Source: Minwuia thermotolerans
Lineage (GTDB): Bacteria > Pseudomonadota > Alphaproteobacteria > Minwuiales > Minwuiaceae
Reading direction: 5' to 3'
Assembly: GCA_021604565.1 (NCBI GenBank)
Contig: BQJF01000034.1
Location: 1 to 43,402 of the forward strand
DNA length: 43,402 bases
The notes beneath the pieces were generated by a model that saw only the letters and a list, made by a program, of their open reading frames with translations, was not told where the DNA came from and ran no database searches. Each line of letters opens with the position of its first letter. The stretch's first letter is position 1. The position numbers and the translations under genes are program-made. This document shows, piece by piece, positions 1 to 8,552 of this stretch.

Positions 1-1
1 G

Positions 2-997
2 CGCAACCAGCTCAGGTTCGGGATCGAGACCAGCCTGATGCGGAACCTGCAGCAGGTTATCGGGGCGGCCCTGCTTGCGCTCTATGTCCTTGTCGGTCTG
101 ACCTGGCTGGAACTGCCGCTGGCCGAGTTGCTGGCGCTGACGTTCCTGTTCGCCCGCCTGATGCCGCTGCTGCTCTCCGCGCAGCAGTTCCTGCACCGCT
201 GGCTCAACGCCGAGCCGGCGCTGGAAGCCATCGACCGCTTCATCGCCGAGAGCAGCGAACATGCAGAAGCGGTCGCCGATGACGCCCATGGAGGATGGCC
301 TGTCGTCAACGCTATCGACCTGAAGGATGTGTCCCTGACCTACGCCCGGCGTGACCGCCCGGCCCTGCACGAAATCAACCTCAGACTGCCCGCACGAACC
401 ACCACCGCGATCACCGGTCCCTCCGGCGCGGGGAAGAGTACTCTCGCCGACATACTGATGGGCCTGATCGCCCCCGATGAAGGCACCGTGACGATTGATG
501 GTGTGCAGATGGACAGCACCAGCCGTGTGAATTGGCGGCGAAATGTTGCCTACGTGCCACAGGATACGTTCCTGTTTCACGACACGATCCGGGCAAATCT
601 GCTGTTCGGAAATCCTGCGGCAACCGAATCGGAGCTGGTGGCGGCACTGGCGCAGGCCGCAGCGGATTTCGTCATGGAACTGCAGGACGGGCTGGACACC
701 GTGGTGGGTGACAATGGTGTCAGGCTCTCAGGTGGTGAACGCCAGCGCATCGCCCTGGCCCGCGCCCTGTTGCGTCAGCCGAGCCTGCTGATCCTGGACG
801 AGGCTACCAGCGCACTGGATGTCGGCAACGAGGCCGCGATCGGCAAGGCGCTGACGGAACTGCATGGCAGACTGACCATCGTCATCATCGGTCACCGAAC
901 CGGGACATTGCGGCACGCGGATCAGGTAGTGGAAATGCGCGCGGGTCGGATACCGACCACAATCATGCCTGTAGCGGATGCAGATCAGGCGACCTGA
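2..997 (+). CDS. ABC transporter, permease-ATPase half exporter (5' truncated by window)
   Basis: The reading frame is open to the left edge, so the N-terminus and most of the membrane domain lie outside the window. What remains is the last hydrophobic part of a type I exporter membrane domain (about the first 80 residues) and a complete nucleotide-binding domain: Walker A GPSGAGKST, Q-loop VPQDTFLF, signature LSGGERQRIAL, Walker B LLILDEATS, and H-loop in IIGHRTGT. A fused permease-ATPase is the usual lasso-peptide D protein (exporter and immunity). The neighbouring precursor, kinase and cyclase genes support that role here, but the substrate is inferred from context only. An ATG at 38 is internal and is not the start. 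The NBD assignment is certain; the peptide-export role is probable. Confidence 0.9.
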   Translation, partial: RNQLRFGIETSLMRNLQQVIGAALLALYVLVGLTWLELPLAELLALTFLFARLMPLLLSAQQFLHRWLNAEPALEAIDRFIAESSEHAEAVADDAHGGWPVVNAIDLKDVSLTYARRDRPALHEINLRLPARTTTAITGPSGAGKSTLADILMGLIAPDEGTVTIDGVQMDSTSRVNWRRNVAYVPQDTFLFHDTIRANLLFGNPAATESELVAALAQAAADFVMELQDGLDTVVGDNGVRLSGGERQRIALARALLRQPSLLILDEATSALDVGNEAAIGKALTELHGRLTIVIIGHRTGTLRHADQVVEMRAGRIPTTIMPVADADQAT

Positions 998-1312
998 TGT
1001 CCTCTGAAGCCAACTGCAAGCCATCTGCCTGAAGACGCAGCAACCCAGGAAAACCGCAGCTTTCCCGAGATTCTCGCAATACTGCGCCACGGAAACACCC
1101 GCACCGGGAGCGGCAACCCGGTGGGTTTCGTCATTGATATGCCAGCCGTCCCATGGACTCACTCGGTGCGCGCAGCGATACGCCGGCCTGGAGCGGACAA
1201 GTGCACCCGACCGCCCGAGCGTGCTGAATGCAAAACGGCAAACGGGACCCGCATGGATATGCAGATCCCGTTGAAAACATCTGTCGCCAGTAGCAGGTCT
1301 CAGACCAGCCCG
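998..1312. other. Non-coding gap between exporter and precursor gene
   Basis: No open frame here has coding character. The one structure I see is a 7-bp stem, CACCGGG at 1102-1108 and CCCGGTG at 1117-1123, annotated separately. The gap lies between the 3' ends of two convergent genes (exporter on plus, precursor on minus), so shared termination signals are expected. Confidence 0.5.
1102..1126. terminator. Possible bidirectional terminator hairpin
   Basis: CACCGGG (1102-1108) pairs with CCCGGTG (1117-1123) around an 8-nt loop; a short GGGTTT follows on the plus strand. It lies between the convergent exporter and precursor genes. The T tract is short, so the call is tentative. Confidence 0.3.
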
Positions 1313-1465
1313 TCAGCTGCTCGTGACGCCATCAGGCGAAGCACCAGGACCGCCATTGGCCGTCTCATCTGCGCCAAGAACCTTCAGCACCGGCGCTTCG
1401 TAGGCCTGCTTCTCCGAAACTTCGTTTGCCGGGATGCTGTCTTCTGAATGGATACGCTGTGTCAT
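1313..1465 (-). CDS. Putative lasso-type RiPP precursor peptide
   Basis: A 50-residue peptide. The leader has the classic lasso recognition pattern: Y22-x-x-P25-x-L27, then G31 and T35. In lasso precursors the Thr usually sits at leader position -2, which would start the core at N37 and give NGGPGASPDGVTSS with the only acidic residue, D45, at core position 9. Starting at G38 would put D45 at position 8. Either gives a plausible 8- or 9-residue macrolactam ring, followed by a short tail GVTSS ending in two serines. I chose ATG 1465 over the longer frame from 1528 because it has GGAAA 7-11 nt upstream and gives a normal leader length. A kinase, sulfotransferase, nucleotidyltransferase and cyclase follow nearby. 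An N-terminal Asn would be unusual for a lasso core and the tail is short, so another RiPP class with the same leader type is possible. Confidence 0.72.
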   Translation of the reverse strand: MTQRIHSEDSIPANEVSEKQAYEAPVLKVLGADETANGGPGASPDGVTSS

Positions 1466-1509
1466 CAGGAATTTCCGCTGTTGGACGAACAAATTCACTC
1501 GCTGAATGT

Positions 1510-1538
1510 CTTGTAATCGCTTGGCCAAAGCGTGGCAA
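1510..1538 (-). promoter_or_regulatory. Candidate promoter of the precursor gene
   Basis: Reading the minus strand, a -35-like TTGCCA (1538-1533, 5/6 to consensus) is separated by exactly 17 nt from a -10-like TACAAG (1515-1510, 4/6). Transcription would start near 1503, leaving a leader of about 38 nt before ATG 1465. This is a pattern match by eye only. Confidence 0.4.
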
Positions 1539-1749
1539 GCATGATGTGAACGTCAGGCATGGCGCCGAAGGTGATTGCGATGATGGACCAGTTGCAGCCT
1601 GATCAATATGATCGGCGTCGAAAATGCCTCCTGCTGAGCGACCGCGATGGGCCTGGTCGGGAACAACTTCCGATTGGCGGCCATTGGAGACGACAGGTGG
1701 AAATGATCACGAACAGACTTTGTCACGAGTTCCTGGATATGGCTTCCTG

Positions 1750-2994
1750 ATGACCGAAGCTGAACATTCGCCGGAGCGTCTGGCGCTTGAACTGATGTGC
1801 CGACCGGCCACCCTGACCGGTGAGCGGCTCACCCGTGTTTCCATGCAGGACTGGGCACGCATCACCGAATGGGCGTTCGAGCACCGTTTCGCCCCCTATC
1901 TGCACTACAGTCTGGCTCAGGCAGGCCATCTCGGCAATCTGCCCGCGGACACGGCGGACCTGCTCGGGAAGGCATCCCGCAGAGCAAGCATGAAGGCCTT
2001 GTCGATGTTGCGTGACATGGTCCGGATCAGCCAGTTGCTCAATGCCGCTGGCGTGGCGCACATGTTCATGAAAGGCGCTTACCTGGCGCAGTTTGCCTAC
2101 CCGGAGATCGGTCTGCGGCCCATGCGCGATCTCGACCTGCTGGTCCGGCCGGAACAGGCCATGGAGGCTTTCGACGCCCTTCAGGCAGGCGGCCTGGAAC
2201 GCATCGCCAGATACAATGGCAATCCGGAGGCCTTTCTGGCGGCATCCAAGCATCTGCCGCCAATCCGGACAGCCCAGGGCACCAACGTCGAGATCCATAC
2301 CCTGATGACAGCCCCGAGCAAGTTCCTGCGCAACGATGTCTCCCAATGGCGGTTCGACGCGCTGGAACCGCGCATGATCAGCCGCACCATCGCGGGCACT
2401 CGGATCAGTTTTCCCGGACCCGAGGACCAATTGCTGCATCTCTGCGTTCATTCGGCAATCGATCACCAGTTCAACAATGGCCCCCTTATTCTCAGTGACG
2501 TGGTCTGGTTCCTTCGGACCCATGTGGTGGACTGGGCCGCGCTGTGGCAGCTCGCCGACAGCCAGGGGGCATCACGCGGGCTCGCGCTTGTGCTGAGGCT
2601 GGTGGAACAGGAATGGCCCGGCCAAGAGATCGGATGGGTCGGCGACAGCGGCACGATTCTGTCGGAGGGCGCGCCGATCCTGTCGGTTGCCCGCCTCGGC
2701 CTGTTCCGCAGTTTCGAGGCACGGGGCGATGTCGCCTTGCAGGCAGAACTGGCGGCAAGTCACGGCATGAAGCAGAAGGCGGCCGAGTTGATGTCACGCA
2801 TCCTTCCGCCCCCCGCGAAGCTTTCGAAGGAAGTGCCGGCTGCCGCGGATTCGCTCTGGATCTACGCCTATTATCCGGTCAAATGGCTGCGGCTGTGTCG
2901 GCGATTGTGGCAGTTCGGGCATAGCCGGTTCGATGAGCGCGCCCGCGCGGATGCCGGTAACCTTGGCCAGATCAGCGCCTGGCTGCGCGGCTGA
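1750..2994 (+). CDS. Nucleotidyltransferase-fold protein of a lasso-type cluster
   Basis: About 414 residues from ATG 1750. The diagnostic part is at residues 106-131: MKGAYL, then GLRPMRDLDLLV. The KG, followed about 20 residues later by a D-x-D pair (D127, D129), is the signature of the NTP_transf_5-type uncharacterised nucleotidyltransferases common in lasso and other RiPP loci. In the pseudomycoidin system a protein of this kind, together with the HPr-like kinase, attaches hexose to the phosphorylated peptide; a similar tailoring role is inferred here because the kinase gene follows directly. The frame is open upstream to 1624, but those residues look non-coding; the chosen ATG overlaps the stop of a weak 63-codon frame. 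The Shine-Dalgarno is poor, so the start is uncertain. Confidence 0.8.
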   Translation: MTEAEHSPERLALELMCRPATLTGERLTRVSMQDWARITEWAFEHRFAPYLHYSLAQAGHLGNLPADTADLLGKASRRASMKALSMLRDMVRISQLLNAAGVAHMFMKGAYLAQFAYPEIGLRPMRDLDLLVRPEQAMEAFDALQAGGLERIARYNGNPEAFLAASKHLPPIRTAQGTNVEIHTLMTAPSKFLRNDVSQWRFDALEPRMISRTIAGTRISFPGPEDQLLHLCVHSAIDHQFNNGPLILSDVVWFLRTHVVDWAALWQLADSQGASRGLALVLRLVEQEWPGQEIGWVGDSGTILSEGAPILSVARLGLFRSFEARGDVALQAELAASHGMKQKAAELMSRILPPPAKLSKEVPAAADSLWIYAYYPVKWLRLCRRLWQFGHSRFDERARADAGNLGQISAWLRG

Positions 2995-3200
2995 GGGCGA
3001 GGTTCCGGCCCTGGCCCGCACCGGGTTCTCTGCTCCGGACTGTACTGCCACACCACAAAGGGTTAGGACGTTCGAGGCAACGATCCCTGCTTCGGAATCC
3101 GCTGGTGTCCTGCAACGCGGAAGAGTTGAACCATTGGAACCTGAAGGTTTCGCGTTCTTGCGGCAGCCGGATGGTGAACGCCCCGATCAATGGACGAGAC

Positions 3201-4103
3201 ATGCATCATCTTTACCGGGCCTACGGGCTGACCATAGCTTCCGAACTGCAACTTCCGGAATTGCTGCCAGCCGATCCGGATCATGGCGCACCCGATGTGA
3301 CCGTCACCTGCGAGAGGATTCCACCCCAGGGCCTTGCGGGCGGCACGCAGATTTCCCCCTTCGCCTGGGTCAATGGGAATGCCTTCTGGCTCAGGGTACC
3401 GAATGTCTCACGCTTTCTCGTCACCGATGCGTCACGGATTGTCGTCGATCCGGAACCCGGTATCGACGAAGCCTCGGTCCGGGTCTTCATGCTCGGATCC
3501 GTTCTGGGCGCATTGCTGTTTCAGCGGGGATTCCTGCTGCTGCACGGAAATGCGATCGAGGTGGATGGGAAATGTCTCGTCTGTCTCGGGCCGTCGGGAA
3601 CGGGAAAGTCCACTCTGGCCGCCGCCTTCATACGTCGTGGTTATCGTGTTCTGGCTGACGATGTTGTCCCTGTCGATGCGCACTGCGCTGCCGTTCCCGG
3701 TTTTCCGCGCCTCAAGCTCTGGCAGGACTCCGCCGATCAGCTCGAGTTCGGAACGGATGGACTGACCCGAATTCGCCCGAAACTGCAGAAGTTCAACGTC
3801 CCGGTCCCGGGCCGGTTCTGCGACGACGCTCTGCCGGTACGCTGGGTCTATATCCTGGACAACGACAATAAGGACTCGATCAGGATTGACCCGATTGTCG
3901 GCATGGACCGTTTCCAGCCGCTTCGTGCCAATACCTACAGACGCCATTTCATGGAGGGACTGTCGCTTCGTCCGGAGCACCTGAAGCAATGTGGCGAGTT
4001 GGCCGGACGCGTCCATCTGGCCCGTGTCACGCGGCCCCGGTCGGGTTTCGACATAGATGGCCTGGTCGACCGGCTGCTAGCAGATACGAGGGAGGCTGGC
4101 TGA
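3201..4103 (+). CDS. HPr kinase/phosphorylase-like peptide kinase (lasso tailoring)
   Basis: About 300 residues. It has the HprK C-domain core without the full HprK N-domain: LLLHGNA (about 112-118), Walker A GPSGTGKST at 130-138, and RGYRVLADDVVPVD (about 147-159) with the two Asp residues that bind metal or act as base. Homologues in lasso clusters (ThcoK, PadeK, PsmK types) phosphorylate the C-terminal serine of the precursor; the nearby precursor ends in Ser-Ser, which fits. The start at 3201 was chosen because family members begin close to YRAYGLTIASELQLPEL; earlier in-frame starts at 3105 and 3171 add residues without family character. The stop TGA at 4101-4103 is one base before the next gene's GTG, indicating co-transcription with the sulfotransferase. 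Confidence 0.87.
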   Translation: MHHLYRAYGLTIASELQLPELLPADPDHGAPDVTVTCERIPPQGLAGGTQISPFAWVNGNAFWLRVPNVSRFLVTDASRIVVDPEPGIDEASVRVFMLGSVLGALLFQRGFLLLHGNAIEVDGKCLVCLGPSGTGKSTLAAAFIRRGYRVLADDVVPVDAHCAAVPGFPRLKLWQDSADQLEFGTDGLTRIRPKLQKFNVPVPGRFCDDALPVRWVYILDNDNKDSIRIDPIVGMDRFQPLRANTYRRHFMEGLSLRPEHLKQCGELAGRVHLARVTRPRSGFDIDGLVDRLLADTREAG

Positions 4104-4104
4104 A

Positions 4105-4959
4105 GTGGGCGGAATCTTCTGGCTCGCATCCTACCCCAAATCCGGAAACACGTGGTTCCGGTCATTCCTGAGCAACTACATGTCCGACTCGGACGAACCA
4201 GTCGACATCAACCAGATCAGTGTCGGCAAGATCGCATCGCATCGGCTCTGGATCGACAATGTGATCGGGTTCGATACTGCCGACCTCACACAGGACGAGA
4301 TCACCAGCCTGCGACCCGTTGTCTATCGCTGGAAGCACATGGAAGGCGATGTCAGCTATCACAAGATTCATGATGCCTATACGTACACCCGCGAGGGGCG
4401 TCCGCTCGTCGATGACGTCGCGACGGTCGGCGCGCTCTACATCATCCGCAACCCGCTGGATGTGGCTCTGTCCTATGCCAACCATCGCGGCACGGACATC
4501 GACCAGGCCATCGCCTTCATGGGCGATCCCGAACACGCACTCTCACGCTCAGTCAACGCTCTGTCACAGCAGTTGCTGCAGTACATGGGAACCTGGTCCT
4601 TTCACGTGCGCAGCTGGACAGAGGCACCCGGACTGAATGTCAGGATCATCCGCTACGAGGACATGCACACCGACCCGGAGAACACCTTTGCCAAGGCAGT
4701 GGAGTTCCTTGGGCTCCAGTCCGATCCCGCCCGGCTGGAACGCGCCATCCGGTTCAGCAGCTTCGACATCATGGCGGCACAGGAGCAGCAGACAGGCTTC
4801 CGGGAGCGCCCGGCACGCGCGGAAAGGTTCTTCCGCAAGGGCAAGGCCGGAGACTGGCAGGACACGTTGACCAACACCCAGGTCGCCCGCGTGGTGGCCG
4901 ACCATCGCGAGATCATGACCCGCTTCGGCTATCTGGATGCCAGCGGCCAACCGGTCTGA
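4105..4959 (+). CDS. PAPS-dependent sulfotransferase
   Basis: 284 residues, a complete cytosolic sulfotransferase fold. The 5'-phosphosulfate loop is YPKSGNTW at residues 10-17. The 3'-phosphate-binding strand and loop is IRNPLDVALSY (114-124), with R115 and S123 as the PAPS contacts. RYEDMHTDP lies near residue 188. The C-terminal RKGKAGDW matches the family RKGxxGDW PAPS lid. H86 or H89 in SYHKIHDAY could be the catalytic base. The start is GTG with GGGAGG nine bases upstream; it follows the kinase stop by one base. Sulfation of the peptide (Ser/Thr hydroxyls of the tail) is inferred from linkage to the kinase and precursor; the acceptor could also be a lipid or small molecule. Confidence 0.9.
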   Translation: MGGIFWLASYPKSGNTWFRSFLSNYMSDSDEPVDINQISVGKIASHRLWIDNVIGFDTADLTQDEITSLRPVVYRWKHMEGDVSYHKIHDAYTYTREGRPLVDDVATVGALYIIRNPLDVALSYANHRGTDIDQAIAFMGDPEHALSRSVNALSQQLLQYMGTWSFHVRSWTEAPGLNVRIIRYEDMHTDPENTFAKAVEFLGLQSDPARLERAIRFSSFDIMAAQEQQTGFRERPARAERFFRKGKAGDWQDTLTNTQVARVVADHREIMTRFGYLDASGQPV

Positions 4960-4996
4960 GACTGCCTGCAAATCATCGAACCCAGGCTGCCCCCGA

Positions 4997-6895
4997 TCAG
5001 ATATCGTTCCGACCGTTGATGAAACGCACGAACCTGACAGTGCCCAGCCCACGGTTGAGCGCGATGCTCAGGGTCTGCTGGTGGTGATGCGTGATTCGTG
5101 AATCGTCATCGGGCATGTTCTCGAGCGCGGTCCTCAAGCGGTCGATGTTCAGGTATCCGGAGACCAGAGGATCGGAGGACAGCCATTCCAGTTCCTGAAG
5201 CAGGTCCTGGCGCTGATCCCGGATGCGCCTTGGCCAGTCCGCCGCCTGACGGCCCCGTCGCTGCTCATGGAGGACCATGTCAGGCACCTTGTCAGCCAGC
5301 AGCCGCCTTGCAAGCCAGCGCTTTCGCCCCCTGTTCAGATACTGGTCGAGCGGGATGCCGAAACAGAACTCCAGCAGCGGTCGATAGGCCGTTGGATCCC
5401 GGCTGGAAATGCCATGCAACCGGTCAAGGCCATAGTAGATATCCCCGGCCTCGCTGGCCGCATTGCCCATGACTGCCAGACGATAGTCCAGCACGGAAGT
5501 TATGGGGCGGAACGTCGGGTCGTAACCAAGTTCCGCCGCGCGCTCCTCCACCCGATATTCCTGCGCGAAGTCAGGATGCAACGCAGACCATGATTCGAGT
5601 GGCGACCTTGCCAGCCTGCCAAACCGTTTTCGGATCCACCGTTCGGCCCCCGCCGGTACGAAGGGCAGGATCACCTCGCGAACGATGCTTCGGGGCAATT
5701 CGCCGACAGGACCTGCCGCCAAGAGCTCCCGCGCCAGTCGCAGGACATGTCCCTGTCTGACGAGATCCTGAAGCATGCCGCTGCCACTGAAGCTGAATGT
5801 CCTGTTTCCCATTGCGCCGCTCAGCAACACGTCGGCCCCGGCACCACGCGCATCCTTCGCCACCTGATGCATCCAGTGCAGGTTCTCCACATTGCGCGGC
5901 GCCGTCATCGCGGCCTCGAAGAATTCCTGCTGGTGATATCTGGCATTTCGGCCGGTCGTATCCACCCATCGCGGAACAAGTTGCGGATACATTGCCGCCA
6001 GCGCCTCCACGTGGGGACGCTCATCGACAAACGCGTTCGGGTCGGCCGGTTTCCAACCCGCCTGGGGGACCGATGTGAAGGAAAGCAGTGGCTGTCCCGG
6101 CCGACCGAGCATCGTGTATGCCGCGACCGCCTGTGAATCCAGCCCGCCGGAGAGACTGACAGCCGGCCGCTCGAACCCCTCCAGCGCCGCCTCCGTTGCC
6201 TCCCGGAACAGGGCATCGGCGGCATCGACATAGTCACTGTCGCGTTTCAGGCGAACCGGAGGAATGTCCTCGATCCTGTAGTAGCCCGTCTCCGTGACCC
6301 CGTCCGGCGTGAACCACGCTCGGGTGCCGCGGGGCAACCTTGTCACGCCCCTGAACCATGCCCGACGTTCCTCCATGTAGTTGAGATAGAGCGTGTCAGC
6401 GATCTTCTGCTCGTCCAGTTCCCGCGCGATCTCGCCTGTACTGAAGATCGCCTGCACGGCAGTTGTCGCGATCAGCCGTTCCCTGTCTCGCCGGAAATAG
6501 AGGGCGGGTGACTTGATCGGGCTGCGGGCGATCCGGACACGCTTGCCATTCGCCTCGACCAGGATCGTCGCGTACTCGCCGGTCAGACGCTGATCGACAT
6601 CCTCCCCCCAGCGGGCATAACCGGCCGCATAGATCGCGGCATCACCGGGTGCCTCAACACCAAGTTCCGCGCGACAACGAGCCCGGTTCTCGATGAAGCC
6701 GTAGAGCAGCACCGCCGACCCATCCGGCGTCCTGGCCGGTTCATGATCCGGTGCCGCATAGCCGTCACAGAGCAGTGCACCATTGCGCAACGACGCTCGC
6801 GGCAGAACATCGCCGACCCTGAAGGCGGTTGCAAACGCGGCGGCACGGGACAGCACAGCGTCCGGGTCGTGCCACAGCGCATAAAGGCCGATCAT
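4997..6895 (-). CDS. Asparagine synthetase-like macrolactam synthetase (lasso C-type cyclase)
   Basis: 632 residues with two domains. The N-terminal class II glutaminase-like domain (about 1-190) starts MIGLY, so residue 2 is Ile instead of the nucleophilic Cys; it cannot hydrolyse glutamine, as in lasso cyclases, where the peptide's own N-terminal amine is the nucleophile. The C-terminal synthetase domain has the ATP PP-loop SLSGGLDS (SGGLDS at 249-254), which would adenylate the core Asp. ATG 6895 is preceded by GGAGA at 6-10 nt. It converges on the sulfotransferase, with only 37 bp between the stops. A non-RiPP amidotransferase cannot be excluded from sequence alone, but precursor, kinase and exporter nearby argue for the cyclase role. 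Confidence 0.85.
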   Translation of the reverse strand: MIGLYALWHDPDAVLSRAAAFATAFRVGDVLPRASLRNGALLCDGYAAPDHEPARTPDGSAVLLYGFIENRARCRAELGVEAPGDAAIYAAGYARWGEDVDQRLTGEYATILVEANGKRVRIARSPIKSPALYFRRDRERLIATTAVQAIFSTGEIARELDEQKIADTLYLNYMEERRAWFRGVTRLPRGTRAWFTPDGVTETGYYRIEDIPPVRLKRDSDYVDAADALFREATEAALEGFERPAVSLSGGLDSQAVAAYTMLGRPGQPLLSFTSVPQAGWKPADPNAFVDERPHVEALAAMYPQLVPRWVDTTGRNARYHQQEFFEAAMTAPRNVENLHWMHQVAKDARGAGADVLLSGAMGNRTFSFSGSGMLQDLVRQGHVLRLARELLAAGPVGELPRSIVREVILPFVPAGAERWIRKRFGRLARSPLESWSALHPDFAQEYRVEERAAELGYDPTFRPITSVLDYRLAVMGNAASEAGDIYYGLDRLHGISSRDPTAYRPLLEFCFGIPLDQYLNRGRKRWLARRLLADKVPDMVLHEQRRGRQAADWPRRIRDQRQDLLQELEWLSSDPLVSGYLNIDRLRTALENMPDDDSRITHHHQQTLSIALNRGLGTVRFVRFINGRNDI

Positions 6896-7044
6896 CGAAG
6901 TCTCCGTACCCTACCTGTCGACGGGACAGCAGCATCACGTCCCGTACCCGGCCAGGAACGCCAGCGACGCGCCTGACCGGCTCAGGTTCTTATGGCGTTT
7001 GCGGGTATGCTTCTCAAGCCCGGCGCACGCGCGCAGATCGCGAA

Positions 7045-7473
7045 CTACCTGGCAAACAGCTTGCCGATATCGGCGAACGCCTTCATCTCGACGGCATTGC
7101 CGCTCGGGTCCGTGAAGAACATCGTCGCCTGCTCCCCCGGTTCGCCCCTGAAGCGAATGTAGGGATCGATGACGAACTCGACGCCCGCGCCCTGCAGCTT
7201 CTCCGCCACGGCCTTCCACTGGTCCATCGGCAGGACGACGCCGAAGTGCCGCACCGGCACACCGTGCCCGTCAACGGCATTGGTGGCCGCTTCCCCGGTT
7301 TCGTCAGGGGCCAGATGCGCCACGATCTGATGACCGAAGAAATTGAAGTCGATCCAGTCATCGGAACTGCGCCCCTCCGAACAACCCAGAAGGTCACCAT
7401 AGAAGCTGCGGGCTGCCGCCAGGTCATGAACCGGAAAGGCGAGATGGAACGGGCTGAGGGGCGCTTCGGTCAC
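7045..7473 (-). CDS. VOC-superfamily (glyoxalase/dioxygenase fold) protein
   Basis: 142 residues, a single two-module beta-alpha-beta-beta-beta VOC domain. Probable metal ligands are H10 (FHLAFPVHD), H76 (VRHFGVVL) and E129 (GNAVEMKAF), and the C-terminal TDPSGNAVE is a family hallmark. The substrate is unknown; bacterial relatives include dioxygenases, lyases and resistance proteins. The start is GTG 7473, with GGAGA seven bases upstream. It lies 35 bp downstream of the aldolase-like gene on the same strand, so the two may be co-transcribed and act in one catabolic step. Confidence 0.88.
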   Translation of the reverse strand: MTEAPLSPFHLAFPVHDLAAARSFYGDLLGCSEGRSSDDWIDFNFFGHQIVAHLAPDETGEAATNAVDGHGVPVRHFGVVLPMDQWKAVAEKLQGAGVEFVIDPYIRFRGEPGEQATMFFTDPSGNAVEMKAFADIGKLFAR

Positions 7474-7508
7474 GGACGATCTCCATCAATGCAGGTGTCT
7501 CGGGCAGC

Positions 7509-8321
7509 CTAGCTGAACATGTCCGGCTGGCTCTCGGCCAGCTGCTCGTAGATCGGCTGGAAGTGCAGCCAGCCGATATACTCGCTGCCCACGTGCTCCC
7601 GGCTGTAGCGGGCGCTTTCGACCGGAACATGCACCGGCTTGTGGCCGGTCGCTTCCACCAACAACTGCTGCTGGCAGCAACGTTCCAGCGCAATGAACCA
7701 GAAGGCGGCGGCGTCGATGCTGTGACGGCTCGCCGTGATCAGGCCGTGATTCTGGTGGATCGCCGCCTTCACGCCCTTGAAGGCCTGCGACACCTTCGGA
7801 CCCGCGTCCTCATCCACCGCGACCTGACCGGCCTCATCCCTGATCACCACATGATCCTCGAAGAAGGCGCAGGCATCCTGGGTGATCGGGTCCAGCGGCC
7901 GCCCGAGTGCTGCGAAGGCCGTTCCATGCATTGTGTGGGCATGGCACATGGCCAGGATGTCCGGGTGTTCCTCGTGCACCGCCCCATGCAGGACGAAGCC
8001 GGCCCGATTCACGGCGTAGTCCCCTTCGATCACCTTGCCCGAGTGGTCGACCAGGATCAGGTTCGACAGTGAAACCCGGTCGAAGTGCACCGCCATCGGG
8101 TTGGTCCAGTAGAGTTCGGGATGCTCCGGATCCCGGATCGTCAGATGCCCGGCAAAGCCGAAGTTGAACTGCAACTGGGAGAACGCGCGACAGGCCGCAA
8201 CCAGTCGCTTCTTGCGGTCGAGGCGCAGTTCCTCATTGGAATTGAACTTGGGTTCCTCAGGGAATTTCAGTCCCGGCTGGCTGGGCTGATAGATGGAGGT
8301 GCGGTTCTGGAGGTCGAGCAT
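7509..8321 (-). CDS. Class II aldolase/adducin family protein
   Basis: 270 residues, within the normal range. The zinc-binding residues of the fuculose-phosphate-aldolase fold are visible: CHAHTMHG (H127, H129) and QNHGLI (H192), with NFGFAGHLTIRD near residue 53 as the conserved N-terminal patch. Family members are aldolases, epimerases, dehydratases or decarboxylases; the substrate cannot be read here. ATG 8321 has AAGGA seven bases upstream. The 231 bp upstream (8322-8552) hold no gene, so its promoter should lie there. Confidence 0.88.
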   Translation of the reverse strand: MLDLQNRTSIYQPSQPGLKFPEEPKFNSNEELRLDRKKRLVAACRAFSQLQFNFGFAGHLTIRDPEHPELYWTNPMAVHFDRVSLSNLILVDHSGKVIEGDYAVNRAGFVLHGAVHEEHPDILAMCHAHTMHGTAFAALGRPLDPITQDACAFFEDHVVIRDEAGQVAVDEDAGPKVSQAFKGVKAAIHQNHGLITASRHSIDAAAFWFIALERCCQQQLLVEATGHKPVHVPVESARYSREHVGSEYIGWLHFQPIYEQLAESQPDMFS

Positions 8322-8552
8322 TTCTGATCCTTGACGAGGTGGTGCTGGCGAACTCTAGCACAGGCTGAGCGTCAGACGGGGCTGCGGCGATTGCGCTCCG
8401 CATCATCCTGGGCGATCAGGGGCTGACAATCGGGCACGAGGTCCAGGGCATGCCTGAACGCGTGGCCCCGGACCCTGACGTTGATGGACAGGCGCCACCA
8501 GCATCAGGACCACGACGGTCAGGTGTGATCCTGTCCTCATTACCCGACCCGA

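Noticed and set aside
1559..1750. 63-codon frame upstream of the nucleotidyltransferase, ending in its ATG
   Set aside because: No leader signature, no clear Shine-Dalgarno and no family character; considered as a second precursor but nothing supports it.
2933..3658. 241-codon plus-strand frame across the kinase start
   Set aside because: Out of frame with the recognised nucleotidyltransferase and kinase genes; an Arg/Ser-rich shadow.
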